This document shows, piece by piece, positions 1 through 11,835 of a stretch of 64,000 nt of DNA. The notes beneath the pieces were generated by a model. That model was not told the origin of the DNA. It saw only the letters and a program-made list of their open reading frames with translations, and did no database searches. The stretch is from Symsagittifera roscoffensis (lineage: Eukaryota > Xenacoelomorpha > Acoela > Convolutidae): positions 15,228,660 through 15,292,659 of the forward strand of contig NC_087069.1 of the NCBI RefSeq assembly GCF_963678635.1, written 5' to 3'. The translations under genes were made by a program, and so were the position numbers. The first letter of the stretch is position 1. Each line of letters starts with the position of its first letter.

Positions 1-1110
1 AATTTGAATACAGTGCAATTGTAACCTATTTCTATCTTCTGTCAAATAATCTGAATTATAATTGAATCTTTTATATGGGTCCTAGGAGCTGCATGTTAGA
101 ATACCTGGGATCTATAATTTGTAAATACTGCAATGAAATCTTGATTTTGTAAATTTTAGTGATTTTTCCTCGAGTGAATGAAATACGTTAAAACTCGTTT
201 AAAATAAATGCAAATAATTACTAAAACATACGTGAACTTTCGTTCATATTTGACTTAAAACCAGCCCTACAAAGGCTGCGTTGTGCTAAAATTGTGACTA
301 CTTCTTCTTGAAGTAAATATCTCCTTTTTCGGTGCTTTTTCAAAATTGAAATAATATCAACTGATAGGTGCTTACTACATTTTTATTTGAAAATTATATT
401 TTTCGACGAATAGTTATAATAAGAATCTATATTTTCAAGGTTTTTATTTAAAATTTAACGTCCTTATACCGCAAATGAAGCGTTTGCTTGAAACTTTGAA
501 AAGTGACCGGAAGTGATTGAATACATTGCTGTTAAGTGCAATTTGAATAGTGCAATTGGAACCTATTTATATCTTTTGTCAAATAATCTGAATTGTAATT
601 GAACCTTTTATATAACCGTACGAACCTATTTCTTTCAATTGCAATTTCTTTCTGCAAACCTAATTTTCTTTTGTCGAATTATCCGAATTATAATTGAACA
701 TTTAATATAGCGGTACGATTTTCATTTAAGGATACGTGGGTTCTAGATTTCTAAATACTGCAATGATTTTGAATTTTAGTTATTCTGTCTTGAGCTATTA
801 AAATCGTTATGATTCTTTTTAAATAAATATTTAAACATACTTGAATATTCGTTGTTATATGAGTTGAAACCAGCCCATCAACGGCGGTCTTAATTAGTTG
901 TCAACGGCGGTCAACATTAGCTAAATTTATTGTGAAGATTTCTTGAAATGAATATCTCCTTTTCTGGTGCTCTTTTTTGTAATTGAAATTATATCAACTG
1001 ATAGGTGCTTACTAAAATTTTTCATATTTTTTGACAGAATTATACAAATAGAATTTATTTTTTGAAAACTTTCTTTCAGGCTGAAAGTCATATTTACACT
1101 GAACCCAGAA
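1..1110. repeat. Dispersed repeat D, tandem pair
   Basis: Two diverged head-to-tail units occupy about 1-535 and 536-1110. Both carry the same ordered landmarks: a CAAATAATCTGAATT-like start, an upstream ACATAC-rich segment, an AACCAGCCC segment, then a TATCAACTGATAGGTGCTTA segment (near 356 and 993). A third diverged copy lies at about 10790-11290. No terminal inverted repeats or protein coding were seen. Family unknown. Confidence 0.7.
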
Positions 1111-2339
1111 TCAAGTTTTAATCGTTGGTTAACAACTTGATTACTAAATCTTTTCACTCATTTGGTCAAGGTGATTTCGTCAACATTAGATATAATTTGA
1201 TTGTCTCCATGTAATTTTAGCATGTCCGGTGGTCTATCTCTTTGTTTTTCTCTATTTGATATAAAAGGCTTTAGCCTATGACTTACTGGTTAAGTCGAAT
1301 GTTGATAGCGAAAAAAACTTCCGGAATTTTTGTGTGTGTACTTTTTAGGACCCTTCGGCAAAAATTTTCTCTTTTCAGAAAATTTTTCATTTTTTTTTCT
1401 TCAAAAACGACTCGACCAATTTTCAAAAAAGTAACATCAATGGGAAGCAGGCCCACTATTATATGTGCCTGCTTTATTCTATATTCTTTTTATACATCAA
1501 TTTGCTTTCTACAGCTTTCCAAAAACAGCTTTCTACAGCTCTTTCTGAAAACAACTCAATCTGATATCAAGGGTTTAATCGAGGTTTTGTGAAGCCTTCT
1601 TGCATAAGTTGCTACGACTTAAAGTTTGTACAAAAAAATATGTCTCTGGGAAGTTTCCAAAATCACAAAAACTTTCACTCATTTTTTAATAGACATCTAA
1701 GGTTTTAAGTGAAGCCCACTTTTTAAATTTCTTAAATTATTTGTTTCATCCGGCATCAGTACAACAAAAATCAAAAATTATCAAACAGGTACATCCGGCT
1801 CAGCTGCGCCTCTTGTGTGTGTGCGTGTGTATGTGTTTGAGGAGTTGGAATTCAAGTTTCGAGTTTCAAAATATTTGATAGCTCTAAATTTTTATGACAT
1901 TTTTTTCTCGGGCAAACTGGTGTTTGCTCAACCAATGTTGGCTAAAATTTTGCTGCATAAGTTTTGTTTTGGTGCTAATTCAATTCTGGTAGTCGTTTTA
2001 ATTGACACATTTTTCTTCAAAATGAACTTAAGCAAATCAAAGCCCGCGTGTGGAAAATAACAGTTTTTCGAGTTGTGGGCTTTCGTCTTTTCTATCTGCT
2101 AGCTTGTCATGTTTCTGTTTTATTGCGTAAATGTGGGTTTTTGCTGAGGGACCTTTCACATTTGTGTAAATGTGACCTTTTGCAGCTGATAGCAGTCATT
2201 AAAAACTATGCCTAGCCAGTGATTGTCGCCAGTTAACTTGCTGCTGTTACTGTTGTTATAAAGTTTTCTCAGACTTTTACCCGGGGCTATCTATCCAGTC
2301 AACTGTCTACCTAACCATCTAACCAACCAATCATCCATC
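1111..2339. other. Non-coding stretch with GT-rich segment
   Basis: No coding feature was found. A GT-rich run near 1812-1842 is followed by a GAG..TTGGAATT..GAGTTT segment. These features recur in the same order near 11685-11735, downstream of the third D copy, so this stretch is probably part of the same larger repeat block. Short open frames here (for example 1278-1592) show no family resemblance. Confidence 0.45.
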
Positions 2340-2740
2340 TATGTTCAAGCATAATAATTTTGCATGTTTACCGAAAGAGTTTTTCATGTTTGAGCTATAT
2401 CATATATTGCAATGCTTAAGAAAATTTTCACTTAGTTTTCCGCAAGGTCATTAATTTTCAGTATTTTTTTTTTGCGAGGCGAAATAAGTCTGTCTGTCTG
2501 TATACCTGCTTTGTTAATTAATTTGATTATGTCTGTCTACCCGTCTCCTAATTTTTAACTTTCATCTATCTATTATATATTTAAATACGGGCTTCACTAT
2601 CTCGCCATGCTAAGGCTTTTTCAACGTATTATTTTTACATGTTTAACAAAAGAGTTTTTTTCATGCTCATGCTATATCGTATATTACTATGATTAAGGTT
2701 TTTTTTCGATTTTCCAGTTTAAGTTCAGTGTTTAATTTAT
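2340..2740 (+). repeat. Leader segment preceding satellite array A
   Basis: A CTAT/CTGT-rich simple repeat is followed by a segment with CTCGCCATGCT, TTTTTCAACGTATT and ATATCGTAT landmarks. Related copies occur near 2355-2440, 4085-4230 and 14370-14560. At both main loci this leader lies immediately before the first satellite monomers, so leader and satellite travel together. Confidence 0.6.
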
Positions 2741-4030
2741 CAAGTTTGAAATTAACAACCTAATAGTGGGATGTTGTCAGAGTTTTCCCAGCTTTTGCGT
2801 TTCTGGCCTCCATATATGAATTACCAAATCCTTGTAGTTTACGAGATAGGCAACTTTCGAGATTTTTCGAAAATTTCTAGAAAAACTAATTTTAAAATTT
2901 TCTCAATTTTTGAAATTCTCGTCCTTTAGTTAGGTGCTGTTAGGGTATTCTCAGGAGTTGCGAATCTGGCTCCAAATCTGACTTTCGAATCCTTGTAGTT
3001 TTCGAGATATGACGTTTTTTATGATATTTTAAAAAAATGTTCAAAATTTAGATTTTAAAAATTTCCAAATGTTGAAGATCTCAATCGTGTTATTGGAATC
3101 TGTGAGGAAACTCTCAGGGAGTTGCGAATCTTGCCACTGAATATGGTTGCTCAATTATTTGTAGTTTTCGAGATATGACGTTTTATAGGATTTTCTCAAA
3201 ATTTTTCAGAGAACTTAGCTATAAAAGTTTTCACAAAACTTGAAATTACCATCTATGTAGTGAGGCTTTGTCAGGGTACTCTCAGGTGTTGCGAATTTCG
3301 CCTCCAAATTTGACTGCTCTAAACCTTGCAGTTTTCCTGATATGATGTTTTTCGTGATTTTTTCAAAAAATTTTCATGAAAATTAAATTAATTTTTTTTT
3401 CAAAGCTTTAAATTCCTAACCTGTAGTTGGGGGTAGTCAGAGTAATTTCAGTGGTTGTAATTTAGGACTACAAATAAGAATGCCCAAATAATGTTAGTTT
3501 AAGAGATAAGACCTTTTTTGTGATTTTTTTTGGAAATTTTCAGAAAACTCAAATTACAAAATAATTCACTAAAGTGAAATTCCCAATCCTGTAGCTGTGT
3601 GCTGTCAGAGTAATTTCAAAGATTGCGATTATTGCCATCAAATAAGACTGCTGAAATCTTGGTAGTTTTCGAGATGTGAATTTTTTGCTGGTTCTCAAAA
3701 ATACCTTTTTTTGGAAACTTAAGGTTACGTTTCTCAAAATTTGAATTTCTCAAAGTTGTAGTTGGGTACTAAAAGAGGACTCTCAAAAGTTGCACATCTT
3801 GCGTCCAAATGCGACTTCTCAATTTCTTGTAGTTTCCCAGATGTGACATTCTTTAGTTCATTTTAAATTTTCGAAGAACTTATAAAAAAACTTCACAAAT
3901 TATTATGGTTCTTCAAAATTTGTATGAAGAACTTGAATAAAAAGCTTTGCAAAATTTGTAATTACGAACCTTGTAATTGGGTGCTTTCAGAGTACACTCA
4001 AAGAAGTCAGATCTTTTTTCCAAATATATG
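2740..4030 (+). repeat. Satellite array A, about 165-bp monomers
   Basis: About eight diverged direct repeats. Each has the order GTTGGGTGCTGTCAG, TACTCTCAG, TTGC(G/A)AAT, CTCCAAAT, TGACTGCTCAA, then TAGTTTTCGAGATATGACG and an AT-rich tail. The GAGATATGACG-like anchor recurs near 2845, 3005, 3168, 3335, 3505, 3668 and 3838, a spacing of about 160-170. An isolated monomer lies at 4380-4560. The same family forms array B in the TRC8 intron. Confidence 0.8.
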
Positions 4031-6776
4031 CGGTTTATTATGAGTACCGGAGGTGCGTTACACGGTAGTACTCAATTAAAACCGTGATATATAACAATCT
4101 ATCTATATTTATCTATAATATATTCGAAAGCATATGACACATATCTCGCCATGTTTAACGAAAAAAAATTTGCACTTCACGGTTTATCGTATTTTGCTAT
4201 GCTTAAGAATTTTTTTAGATTTCCCTGTTTATGAATGCTAGTCCAATTGAAAGGTCCGGCTGTAAGGCTGAGGCTATAATGCCAGCATGAGAGGGAGAGG
4301 TTTGAGCTGTGTAGCGTAGTGTCCAGGAATTTTCGTACTTCTATTTATGTAATTGGCGTTTTTTTTGCGTTTATCTCACCAATTTTGAAATTAGTAGCCA
4401 TATAATTGAGAGCTGTCAGCGTTGCACCATGGGTTGAAAAATTGGCCTCCAAATTTGACTATCTAAACTTTTTTAGTTTTCGGAATATGACGTTTTTCTA
4501 TGATTGTTTGAAACATTTTCCTAAAAAAAAACAGATTAGAATTCATAGTTTGCACAAATAAAGGTGGCTAGGGGAAAGTCTACGGTATGTCACTTAGGGG
4601 GTGGGAGATTGTACGCTTGGTCTCAAGATTTTTTTGCTAACAGGTCGCGCACCAAGTTGCATATTGCAATTTGTTTGACTTTGTGTTTGAAAAGTGAATT
4701 TTAGTTTTTAGTTTCACTGAGCGTGGGAAGGACATTTTTATAGGTCGTGTTGAAGTTTTTGGTAGAAAATCTTGAACGATGTTTACGCTCAATGATATCT
4801 TTTAACAGTTCGACTCCATTGGTTTCTTTAAAGTTCATTTCAATTTTATCTGCTGAAAGAAAAACAAATCACGCTTATGAATAGCGAAAGTTCAGGTGGC
4901 GTGAAAAACAAATCGTGGGGGAATATAGCTTCGAAAGTAAGTTATGAGTTTCAAAATTTCCAGTGGATCCAGTTTGACCCAGTTTTCAAAAAACATCCAG
5001 TCTCAAATTGATCTACTTAAATGAAAAAATATTGATCACGAAAGGTTCTTAGAAATTGAAAAGCTTTGTACTTCTTTCTTTCGTAATTTGAAAGTTTCAA
5101 AAATCAGCACAACTGTTTCCTTTAGTTCACTGACACTCCAATTTGCAGTTGGCTATGTTTTGCAAAATATAATTGTATTATTGTGATATTGTCGATCTAC
5201 TTTATTTTAAAACAATTGTTACGACAACTTCACTGAAATTGACTGCCATTGTTCCTTCCTTTTTTGCCATTTTTAAGTACTTCAAGCAAAGGAACTGATC
5301 GAATGTTTCCTTGTTTTAATTACGCGTTCAATCATACAAAAAACTAATTAGTCTGATGAGTTTGAAAGGTTTTTTTTTTCAATTTGTCTGAGTTAAAATT
5401 ACTCTCGATTATTTAAATTTTTCGATTTAAACAGTCTATGAACTTTGTGAAGACTCTGATATAGCTCGTGAACTTTTTTGTCGTTTTCCCTGGAAAAGTC
5501 TGCAGATTTTTTCAGGCTCAAATTTAGTTTTTTTTTGAGTTTTCACTTTGGTTTTTAAGTTTCCAAATTGAAAGGAAGGCAATTTTCACTATTGAGCAAA
5601 AAGTGTAACGGTCAAGACAAACGTGATCGACTTCTAGTTTCGAAAGCGGTTTAATTTTCAGACTTCTCTGCGATATAAGTTATCTATTGAACCTGTTTTC
5701 TCACAATGGGTTATTCCTATCAAAAACTTTTCAATAATAATTTTTTTTGGTTTAAGTTTCTTAAATTGAATTTTATTTTATTGAATTTTATGTAGGTTTG
5801 AAATCAATTCAGTATTTTGTGGTGCACTTGCCTTCAGTGACTCTTCTCCAACTATCTGTTGGTTATGTTGTTTGGAATTTGGAAGCGGATGTTTTAAAAA
5901 CATTTTCTGCTTCCTTGTTCATTAACACTTCTCCGACTGTCTTGTAGCTGTTTTTTTTTGTTTTCTGTAGTTTTTCAATTTTCGTTTTTTTTCATCAAAT
6001 ATGCGCCGTTTTTCACTAATGAATAAGAAGCGTAGCTTTGCCTCTGTCAATATAACTTCCGATGAACATTACGATTAAATGCATAGATGATTTTTTTATG
6101 TTTGCAAAAGCATCTGTGCACAAGTTTTAGGTACTAATAGGAACTATTTTTTGTCATCAATTTTGGCCGATCAACACACAAATTTATCTAAAAGCACCTT
6201 GGGCACCGATATAATTTTGAGAGCTGTGCGTCAAAAATTTACCCAAAACAGCATTTTCTTTTTGTGTTGCCTGCGGTGCTGATATTTTTGGCCAATTGGG
6301 TCTAATTGGCGTTTCAGGAGTGCTCAAAAACATTTTCGGACGTCCTTAAAAAAGTTTCAGCGTCATATTCGGCCAATATCGAAAGTTGTCCAAGTTTTTG
6401 TCGAAAGTTTTTCATTCTTATCTTAGTCAGTAGGATGCAGTGAATGGATCCTTGTCTTAACTGTTTTGAAATTTCTGTTTTAATTTTTTGCTAAAACTTG
6501 AAAAATATCTCATTCATCCCGTTTTTACAAATATTTTGTGTGCAGTCAATTTTGTATCAGTGTTTGTCCAGTTAATTTTTGTTCCGCGTGAATCTGGTAG
6601 ATAATTTTGTTTCTCAAGTGCTAAGAAATTCGACATCGCCTTTGTATTTAATTGAAAGGGCTATGTTTTTTTAGGATTTGTGCAGTTATAGAATATGTAA
6701 ATCATTGTTGGATTTTCCTTGATTTATATATATTTTTTCAAATAAGCTTGATGTAAACTGAAATATTATTTTACCG
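4031..6776. other. Intergenic, no gene recognised
   Basis: Contains a leader-like copy (4085-4230) and one diverged satellite monomer (4380-4560). The remaining AT-rich sequence, 4560-6720, shows no sustained coding pattern, RNA gene or element boundary that I can support. A TATATATA box at 6725-6732 lies about 45 bases before the start codon of the ankyrin/ART gene and may be its core promoter. Confidence 0.5.
6725..6732 (+). promoter_or_regulatory. Candidate TATA box
   Basis: TATATATA lies 45 bases upstream of the ATG at 6777. The spacing would give a short 5' UTR. Position is the only support in such AT-rich DNA. Confidence 0.3.
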
Positions 6777-7174
6777 ATGGCTTGTCGAGTCCGGCGACTG
6801 AAACCATATCGAGACGATGATCACGTGACCAACGAACAATATGGCGAAGAGAACACATATTGCTACCAAGCGAAAGGCGGTTCCTGGGTTTACATTCCTC
6901 AGTTCATCAACCCATACCATAATTTTCAATTGAGAAAAGGAGCAAGTATCGGTGAATGTAAAACCGCATTTCGTGACCTGGTTTCAACTCCTAACCGCCA
7001 AAAACGCATGTTAGTTGCATACTCTTGGCACATGATAACGAACGAAGTGCTTTATTGCATTGGAGAAAGGACAGTTTGTGACGTGTTCGATTATGCAATT
7101 AGTGGTGACACAAAAAAATCTGAAAGCTGAACTGGCAGAATACCCAGGTGCACTAGAATGCACAGATACTTCTG
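6777..7174 (+). CDS. Ankyrin-repeat / ART-like protein, exon 1 (frameshifted)
   Basis: First exon of a gene joined to 8410-8991 and 9390-9625. It encodes an N-terminal globular region (about residues 1-133) with YSWHMITNEVLYCIGERTV near its middle, of a type I associate with multi-domain ankyrin/ADP-ribosyltransferase-like proteins, for example in rotifers (from memory). The frame from ATG 6777 stops at 7128-7130. The plus-one frame then stays open as KNLKAELAEYPGALECTDTSG-type sequence to a good donor (G|GTAAGA at 7175). Reading the A7 run at 7112-7118 as A6 restores one frame and gives a phase-1 junction that matches exon 2. The extra A is therefore a sequencing error or an inactivating mutation. 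Without it the protein is 404 aa. TATA-like sequence lies 45 bases upstream. Confidence 0.7.
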
Positions 7175-7359
7175 GTAAGAGCGCAAATAAGTTGTCTCAT
7201 TCTTAGACTGAAATTTTTGGTAACTGCAAAACTTCTGCGTTGAAACTTCTTAGGGTTGTCTTACAAAGTTTCGCAACACATAGGCTCTCAATCCTTTACT
7301 TTTTGTGTGTAACCGTTTGAAAAGTGCGGTTACGTCAATATCTGGTTATACGACTATGA

Positions 7360-8000
7360 GTGGTACGATTTTTGCTCATTGATGATTAGGCATTTGTTTT
7401 CCAAATTTTTGTTTGAGGCGAAGCGTCTTAAGTGTACTAAAGTTTTTGAATTGATTTTATCCTCATTTATGGCTAGACCTTTTTTCTCAAATTTTCTTTA
7501 AGGCAAAGCGCTTTGAATATTTTAAAATTAATGTTTTTGCTGAATGATGATGACTTGGCGATTGTTTTTCATACTAAGACAAGGCTCTGTCATTTTAATG
7601 AGATGAATATGTTGATCTTTTTTTCTCATTGATAATTAGGCGTTTTCCCCTAACGTCTGCTTAAGGCGAAGAGCTAATTGTGTATGAAATCTTTTGTTTT
7701 GATATTTTTGCTCATTGATGGCTTGGCGTTTGTTTCCCAAATTTTTGTTCAAGGCAAAGCACTACTAACGTATCAAACTAAAAATATTGATATTTTTGCT
7801 CATTGATGGCTAGGAATTCGTTTTCCAAACTTGTTTAAATGATGCGGTGTTAATTTTTTTGTCCATTCATGGCTAGGAACTCAAATTCTAAATTTTTGCA
7901 AAAGGCAAAGCGTTATTAATAAAATATACTTTATGTATCATTATGTTTGCTGACTGATAGCTATGCTTTTATTTTCAAACCTTTGTTAAGGCCAACCGCT
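7360..8000 (+). repeat. Minisatellite inside intron 1
   Basis: About seven or eight diverged direct repeats of roughly 70-100 bp. Each unit has TTTTTGCTCATTGATG, then GCTAGGC/GCTTGGC, TTTTCCAAATTTTTG and AAGGC(A/G)AAGCGCT, followed by a short AT spacer. Units begin near 7370, 7455, 7540, 7625, 7710, 7795, 7855 and 7945. The array is confined to the intron between exons 1 and 2 of the ankyrin/ART gene. Confidence 0.75.
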
Positions 8001-8409
8001 ATTAATTCCGAAATTATTTGCAGCATAATAAGTGTAGTCATCTGCAAACAATTTTCTAAACTTTTTGATTAGTTTAGCTCATTAATTTTTAAAGCTCATT
8101 AATTTTTTAAGTGAAAAAAGGGTCTTAAGTTTAAGGTTTCTCCATAAAGAGTTTATTTAATATCCACAGACTTTTCGCATCTATTTCTTATGTGCGAAAT
8201 TAAACTATTTCCTTGGTTCGTAAGTTTTTTTTGATTTAGAGACACGTTTTATAGCGTTTATTTAAAAGAGTTATTTTTAGATGTCCTGCGACTGATAACT
8301 TTTTTTTGGTGATTAATAATTTTGTTCGAAAGAGTTGCAACTAGAAGCGTGTAATGTTTTTAAACTAACTTTGCTTATTAAATAAACGTTTCTTCAAAAT
8401 AATTTCTAG

Positions 8410-8991
8410 GATCTTCGTTGCTGTACATCGCAGCCCGAAGTGGTTTTTACGACACATGCGAATTTCTACTAGATAAAGGAGCCAAACCCGGATTCACTTG
8501 TGGCTCCTCAGAGAGCACTCCTTTACATGCGGCCGCCTATTATGGCCACGATTTGGTTTGCATGCTGCTTATATCCAGAGGCGCCAAAGTTGCTGCCAAG
8601 AATAGATTTGGGAATACACCCGTTGACGAGGCCAAAACCGATGAACTTAAACAGAAGTTACTAGAATTGAAGAAAGGCGATATAATTGCATCTTTGACTC
8701 AGTCCGTACAGAATGTGAACGCTGAAAATATAACTCATAGGGGAAAAACTGTCGCTCGTATTCTGAGGCTTCAGAATATAGATATACCCAAGAACTGGCT
8801 GCCAGCATGGCATGGAACCAAATACAATTATTTGAATTCGATTCTGAAAAACGGATTGCAACCATCGGGAGCGGTTGTAGATGGCACGGCAATCAGACCC
8901 CCAAAGGGTCATTACCAGCTGGGGTCAACTCACTTTGGAGTTAATAACTGGGCGAGCGCTGTGTTCATCTCTCCCAGTTTGATATACGCAG
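8410..8991 (+). CDS. Ankyrin-repeat / ART-like protein, exon 2
   Basis: Starts after the acceptor TTTCTAG at 8409 and ends at donor GTAAGTT (8992). Phases 1 and 1 agree with exons 1 and 3. It encodes two ankyrin repeats (about residues 134-205) with SLLYIAARSGFYDTCEFLL and STPLHAAAYYGHDLVCMLL, then GNTPVDEA closing a helix pair. A basic linker leads into PAWHGTKYNYLNSILKNGL (His about residue 267) and FGVNNWASAVFISPSLIY (Tyr about 325). The H-G-T followed by a Ser/Tyr-rich strand is the layout of ADP-ribosyltransferase/PARP-like folds, where His and Tyr contact NAD. Catalysis here is inferred, not shown. Ankyrin repeats would supply protein binding. Several open frames on the opposite strand are shadows of this exon. 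Confidence 0.85.
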
Positions 8992-9389
8992 GTAAGTTGG
9001 TCGGATCTTGCCTCAGTCTTTGAGACTTGAAATTTATGAAATAACAGTTTGGCTTGTGTGTGCGTGTGCTTCACATAAAAACTTCCAGTTGCAGAACTTT
9101 ATTGGCAATAATCATAGGGCATTTTTCGGCTCTTCGAGCGTAGTTACCGCTTGGTAAATTTGTGTCACTCAAATGCTAATTCAACGCTGGGAAATCTGTT
9201 TATCGGCATCTAAATTGAACAAAGTTGAGACGAACGCAGAGTTTTTGCTTGAATTTTACGCTTCGTTTCTGAATCATAAATTGATACAAACTAAATTCAT
9301 AACTTTTGAAAGCATAAATAACGAGTTTTTCAGAATGGCTGCTATGTCTCAATTAAAACATTTAGTAGCCTGTTTTTTTTACCTTGCAG

Positions 9390-9625
9390 GCCATCCGACG
9401 TATTCTGAGCGAGTTGTTCTCGGCGGTACGCAATGGTGCATCATAATCTGTGTTTTGTGTCGACCGGGTTCGTTTGGATCTTACCCGAGCACAATTGTCC
9501 GCGATGACCCTATTGACGGGGAACCCGAAGACTCGGAATGGCGAGTTGACATGGAAGGCGATGATCTCATTTGGAGGATGGCGCAAGGTTTGAATTTACA
9601 TCGTTGGGGTATAATCCATAAGTAA
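9390..9625 (+). CDS. Ankyrin-repeat / ART-like protein, exon 3 (C-terminus)
   Basis: Starts after a strong acceptor (TTTTTTTTACCTTGCAG, ending 9389); phase 1 joins exon 2 to give YAGHPTYSERV. It continues the ART-like domain with TQWCIIICVLCRPGSFGSYP and EDSEWRVD, and ends at TAA 9623-9625, residue 404 of the frame-corrected protein. An acidic residue in the EPEDSEW segment is the best candidate for the third position of an H-Y-E triad, but I cannot verify the alignment. The last twelve residues (GLNLHRWGIIHK) could be replaced by another exon if the weak donor AAG|GTTTGA at 9586 is used. No AATAAA lies close downstream. Confidence 0.75.
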
Positions 9626-10789
9626 ACAAAGATAGCCCATTTGGAGAAATAGCACATATTGTTCCGACAACAGTACTATTATTGAAGCAATTAAGAGTTA
9701 AGCAATCGAATTGAAAATGGCTAAAGTTACACTAAAACACATAAGAAGTGCGCTCTTACTCAAATAAGATACATTTAAAAAATATTATTATTGGGAATCC
9801 GAGTTACGTGTGAAAGGGCCATAGTATGATATCTCGTTTGACCTCCTTTGAGATTTCCTTGAGGAAAAAAATTATGGAATTCAGAGAATTTCGAAAAAAA
9901 AACTAACATGCAATAACTTTTTCAATTTTGTTTATTTTACCAATTTTCCTGTTGTTTTTTTTCCAATGAAAGGCGATGAAATTAGTGAATGAGATGATAT
10001 AATAGCTAAAATAGTGACTAAACTGCTGGCGAATTCAGTTAAATTTTTATTTTTACATGCGAGCTAAAGAGCGTAGTTAAATGTTACGAATCAACTTTTT
10101 TCTAACCCAACTCGCAAATAAAAGTGCTCATTTGGTGGCAATTTTGCTCTATAATATTGGCAAATAAGTGGTTTTTGTTGAATCTGCTTTGCTTGTGGCT
10201 CTTACCTTTTTTAGAGCTACTTTTTACGAGTTGCAGCTTCGCTTTTGTGTTGTTCCCTCATTCTATCTCTTTTATGAGATTCGTTCAGCCTTATTTTACG
10301 AAGTACAGTTTTGCGTAAGTGACAAATTATCACAATAGGAATAAGAAAAGAGCCAAATCATGTTTTGATTGAGGTATCTTGAGCTCTTGGATATCTGAAA
10401 AATTGTGATAGGTAAAAATCCCATAATTAGAACCAACCAACTCAACTAACTAGCCTCTGTTAAAATATCTACGCTAAGAAGTGGCTATATAAGAAAAAAA
10501 ACAGATTTTTGTTTGTGAAGCTGAATATGGATTTAATGGTGATATTAGATAGCTTTTGATTACTTTGGGAAATAACCTCATTGCATAAAAATAGTTTATT
10601 TAATTTGTTTTTGAGTTTTCTGTTGTCAGATATGTTTTTATAACGGGAAATTGTTCAAGGTTCTACGAGTTCAAGTCTGGTGGTGACAGGGGTTGTTTTC
10701 ATCGACCTCAAATTCTTCGACTCAATTGGAAGCGACAGAAGTTTGACTTATCGCGAGGCTTCCAAGTTGGTTCACACTAATTACTCGCG
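9626..10789. other. Intergenic, nothing recognised
   Basis: AT-rich 3' flank of the ankyrin/ART gene. An AATAAA at about 10116 is the nearest clear polyadenylation hexamer and may be too distant to serve. No coding pattern or element ends were seen. Confidence 0.4.
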
Positions 10790-11835
10790 AAAATAAACTG
10801 CTTATCTGGATCGTTAGATGAAAAGTGACATGAAGTTGTAAAATAGTGCTTTTAAGTACTGAGATTTTTCTATTCTATGCTTTATCAAATAATTTGAATT
10901 TAATTGAACGTTTTATATGGATCCCACTAACTTCAATTTTAGATAATGGGCTCTAAATTTTAAAAACTTTTCGTTGAAATAAATATGTAGATTTTTTTGA
11001 GCCAAACAATTCTTGAAACTGAATGAAAAGAAGTGTAGTTAAACCTACGTGAACATTCGTTCATTGTGATTTCAAAAAGGCTGCTGCTTTACCGAGCTAA
11101 AATAATTGTGAAATTTTCTTGAAATATTTCTATCCTTTTCCGATTCTCTTAGCTAAATTTAACATAATATTAACTGAGAGGTGCTATTAACCATTTTATT
11201 CAAAAATTAGATTTTGCTCTAATTATTTTAATAGAATTTTTAGTTTTTATGGTTTTTATTTTAAGTTAATTTTCTTATTATAATTAGGTCTTTGTAACGC
11301 TGGTCTTCGAAGCAATTTTTTTTCTGTTAACCTTATTTATATGGATCAACTCTAAATTATTGGCTCAAAACTTAGTTTGGGTTGCATGACATGAGAATTC
11401 GCCAAATTTTTCTGTCAGATAAAACAAACTCACTTGTTACGCTTGCGATTATCACAGCGTTATCAAATCGAAATGTTGAATTTACGTGTTAAAGAAAATC
11501 AATCGAACCATTTGGTAAATTCTGTTATTTCATCAGCAACAGATATATTTTGAATGTCTGTTTTTTTTCGAAGTTTGTTTATTGTAGTCGGCTTACACAC
11601 TTATTTTGCTAAATTTGGTATTAAAAGTATTGGCCTTATTAACTGATATTGTGCCGTTTTATGGCTAAAAAGTTTACAATGCGTGCGCGTGTGGTTTTGT
11701 GTTTGTGTGAGTTTGGAGACTTGGAATTTTTGAGTTTTTTTTTTCGACTCTGCGGTTGTTCACTTACTTTTTGTCTGCTAGATTGTCAGGCTATCTTTGT
11801 GTTAGTATCTTTTTTTATATTAAATCAGGTAGCGT
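10790..11835. repeat. Dispersed repeat D, third copy, with GT-rich tail
   Basis: 10790-11290 repeats the landmark order of the units at 1-1110 (for example ATATTAACTGAGAGGTGCT near 11170). Near 11685-11735 comes a GTGCGCGTGTGG..GTTTGTGTGAG segment with GAGACTTGGAATTTTTGAG, and near 11750-11800 a CTGCTAGATTGTCAGG segment. The same order occurs at 1812-2115. The two blocks bracket the ankyrin/ART gene in direct orientation. Confidence 0.6.

Noticed and set aside
1278-1592. 104-codon open frame
   Set aside because: Phe/Ser/Lys-rich AT-driven frame without domain, promoter or splice context, lying in repeat-block sequence.
8647-8912. Two minus-strand open frames
   Set aside because: Shadows of ankyrin/ART exon 2.
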